A stretch of DNA of 21,919 nucleotides from JBFGFG01 sp041627475 (GTDB taxonomy: Bacteria > Actinomycetota > Nitriliruptoria > Nitriliruptorales > Nitriliruptoraceae): assembly GCA_041627475.1 (NCBI GenBank), contig JBFKQZ010000020.1, forward strand, positions 1 to 21,919, written 5' to 3'. A program made the translations under genes and the position numbers. The notes under the pieces were generated by a model. That model did no database searches. It saw only the letters and a program-made list of their open reading frames with translations, and was not told the origin of the DNA. Numbering within the stretch: the stretch's first letter is position 1; every line of letters starts with the position of its first letter. Shown piece by piece: positions 20,553-21,919 of this stretch.

Positions 20553-21125
20553 GTGACCGCTCCCCACCTCGTCGTCCTGCTCGGCTCGCACCGCGAGGGC
20601 CGCTTCGGCCCGACCATCGGCGACTGGGTCGCCGACCACGCCCGCCAGCACGGTGGGTTCACGGTCGAGGTGCTCGACCCCGCGACCCACGACCTGCCGC
20701 TCCAGCACCCGGCGGACCGCCGCGCGGCGGCCGGCGGCTTCCTCGACGCACTCGACGGCGCGGACGCCGTGGTCGTCGTCACACCGGAGTACAACCACAG
20801 CTTCCCGGGCATCCTCAAGCTCGCCCTCGACCTCGTGGGCGACGAGCTCACCGACACGCCCGTCGGCATCGTCACCTACGGCGGCATGTCCCACGGGCTG
20901 CGCGCCGCGGAGGCGCTGCGACCGGTCCTGTCGGCCCTGCGCGCGGTCGCGGTCACCGACACGGTCGGCTTCGCCGGCGCACGGAGCAGGTTCGACGCCG
21001 ACGGCACGCTCGTCGTGGACGCCGCCGCCGCCGAGCAGGCGATGACCCGCCTCCTCGACGACCTCGCCCGCTTCACCGCAGCCCTCGCGACCGACACCGA
21101 CGAGGCAAGGCTCGAAGCCGCCTGA
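20553..21125 (+). CDS. NAD(P)H-dependent FMN reductase / quinone reductase family flavoprotein
   Basis: This flavodoxin-like reductase of 190 aa is the probable SoxR target. An FMN-binding loop is seen in LVVLLGSHREGRFG (about 6-19), the conserved VVVTPEYNHSFPGILKLALD stretch near 74-93 holds the P-E-Y-N motif, and GIVTYGGMSHGLRAAEALR lies near 106-124. These are typical of NADPH-dependent FMN reductases such as the azoreductase/ChrR/SsuE fold. The start is GTG 20553, with GAGGA 8-9 nt upstream; an earlier GTG at 20520 lies inside the promoter and is rejected. Reduction of quinones or redox-cycling drugs fits control by SoxR. A 74-bp gap to the convergent PhoH gene holds GC-rich repeats of GAGCG/GCGAG but no strong hairpin with a T-run. 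Confidence 0.92.
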   Translation: MTAPHLVVLLGSHREGRFGPTIGDWVADHARQHGGFTVEVLDPATHDLPLQHPADRRAAAGGFLDALDGADAVVVVTPEYNHSFPGILKLALDLVGDELTDTPVGIVTYGGMSHGLRAAEALRPVLSALRAVAVTDTVGFAGARSRFDADGTLVVDAAAAEQAMTRLLDDLARFTAALATDTDEARLEAA

Positions 21126-21199
21126 CGGCCACTGCGACAGAGGCGGGCAAGGAGCGCCGCCGAACGAGCCCGCGAGCGCAGCGAGCGCCAGGGTCAGGG

Positions 21200-21919
21200 T
21201 CAGAAGATCTGGGCCGCGAACTCCGCGAGCGGGCTCCGGACACCCTTGCTGAGCGTGACGTGACCGAAGAGGCTCGTGCCCTTCAGCTTCTCGATCAGCG
21301 CCGCCATGCCGCCGTAGGGCGAGATGTAGGGGTTGTCGACCTGGCCGAGGTCGCCGCAGAAGACCACCTTGCTGCCCTGGGCCATGCGGGTCAGGACGAC
21401 CTTCAGGGCGGACAGCTCGATGTTCTGGGCCTCGTCGACGACGACGATCTCGTCGGTGATCGAGCGGCCGCGCAGGTAGGTGATCGCGGCCAGCTCCAGC
21501 TGCCCGCGGTCGACCAGCTGCTCGACCTGGCTCTGGACCGCGCGGTGCTCACGGCCACCGCGCACGCGACCGTCGTCGCGGCGCAGCAACGCGTAGAGGT
21601 TGTCGTGCACGGCCGCCATCCACGGCGCCAGCTTCTCGTCGAGGTCGCCGGGGAGGTACCCGACCTCCTGCCGCCCGACCGCGATCAGCGGCCTGTACAC
21701 GCTGAGGCGGCGGTACATCCCGGTCTCGAGCACCTGCTCGAGACCGGCTGCGAGCGCCAGGAAGGTCTTGCCGGTGCCGGCCATGCCCATCAGCGAGACA
21801 CACGGGACGTCGGGGTCGAGCAGGAGGTCGATGGCGAAGGTCTGCCGCACGTCGCGGGGCGCCATGCGGAAGACGTTGCGGTGGCCCGGCACCCGCTTGA
21901 CCGTCGCCGCTCCGGTGAC
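21200..21919 (-). CDS. PhoH-family ATPase (probable PIN-PhoH), C-terminal part (5' partial)
   Basis: This P-loop ATPase is of the PhoH type, thought to be an RNA helicase or RNase-associated ATPase. About 239 residues are visible and the frame is open to the right edge, so the start is outside the window. Walker A is GMAGTGKT, followed by LPGDLDEKLAPWM and, near the middle, the Walker B region EIVVVDEAQNIELSALK. GDLGQVDNPYISPYGG and a C-terminal LSKGVRSPLAEFAA complete the domain. In many actinobacteria this domain follows an N-terminal PIN RNase domain (PhoH2 type), which would lie to the right. The name derives from phosphate starvation in E. coli, but the link to the pst genes here is only by name. 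It converges on the FMN reductase. Confidence 0.93.
   Translation of the reverse strand, partial: VTGAATVKRVPGHRNVFRMAPRDVRQTFAIDLLLDPDVPCVSLMGMAGTGKTFLALAAGLEQVLETGMYRRLSVYRPLIAVGRQEVGYLPGDLDEKLAPWMAAVHDNLYALLRRDDGRVRGGREHRAVQSQVEQLVDRGQLELAAITYLRGRSITDEIVVVDEAQNIELSALKVVLTRMAQGSKVVFCGDLGQVDNPYISPYGGMAALIEKLKGTSLFGHVTLSKGVRSPLAEFAAQIF

Noticed and set aside
21126..21199. Hairpin with arms GCGGGC/GCCCGC and GAGCG/GCGAG repeats between convergent genes
   Set aside because: The arms are six bases with a long loop and the repeats are typical GC-rich low-complexity sequence; no support for a terminator or a gene.

Overview
The window is about 70% G+C by eye and carries dense coding with many GTG starts and one TTG start. 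It has a RegX3/PhoP-like two-component system, a PHO-box-like 11-bp direct repeat, short lipoproteins and acyl-CoA enzymes. Together these point to a chromosomal segment of an actinobacterium (Actinomycetota), but I cannot place it below phylum. There are no mobile elements, RNA genes or CRISPR arrays that I can support, and no stretch over 200 bases without a gene.

Region 1 (1-11.5 kb) is mostly a phosphate-homeostasis island. The 3' part of a TrkH potassium transporter converges on a long leftward block. Reading right to left, that block holds an Na/Pi cotransporter with its own PhoU-like partner (11548-9728), class II fructose-1,6-bisphosphatase glpX (9640-8657), then pstS, pstC, pstA, pstB, phoU, an OmpR-type response regulator, a PhoR/SenX3-type kinase and nth (8511-1179). 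Several junctions overlap or abut (pstC/pstA, pstA/pstB, regulator/kinase), which fits one polycistron. A PHO-box-like repeat sits upstream of pstS, and a 10-bp-stem hairpin lies between pstS and pstCAB. The design implies that phosphate starvation acts through the kinase and regulator to raise Pst uptake, with PhoU linking transporter state to the kinase and the second PhoU doing the same for the Na/Pi carrier.

Region 2 (11.7-15.2 kb) holds an enoyl-CoA hydratase-family protein, divergent from a DUF1269-like protein and a DUF998-like membrane protein. A tiny lipoprotein and an LCAD-type acyl-CoA dehydrogenase with a TTG start follow. Several palindromes lie between the last two.

Region 3 (15.2-20 kb) holds a group II PLP-dependent (aromatic) amino acid decarboxylase, divergent from a SirB1-like transglutaminase-fold protein that overlaps a MerR-family regulator. 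A convergent AurF-like diiron oxygenase has all seven expected metal ligands and an 11-bp direct repeat in its promoter. An unrecognised 166-aa protein follows and ends in a 25-bp tandem repeat.

Region 4 (20-21.9 kb) holds a SoxR-type [2Fe-2S] MerR regulator, divergent from an NAD(P)H-dependent FMN reductase. Between them is a perfect sox-box-like palindrome in a 19-bp-spaced promoter. The window ends in the C-terminal part of a PhoH-family ATPase.

I found no clearly new multi-gene system. The most interesting material is regulatory: the PHO box, the structured leaders, the SoxR box, and the repeats at promoters and convergent stops.
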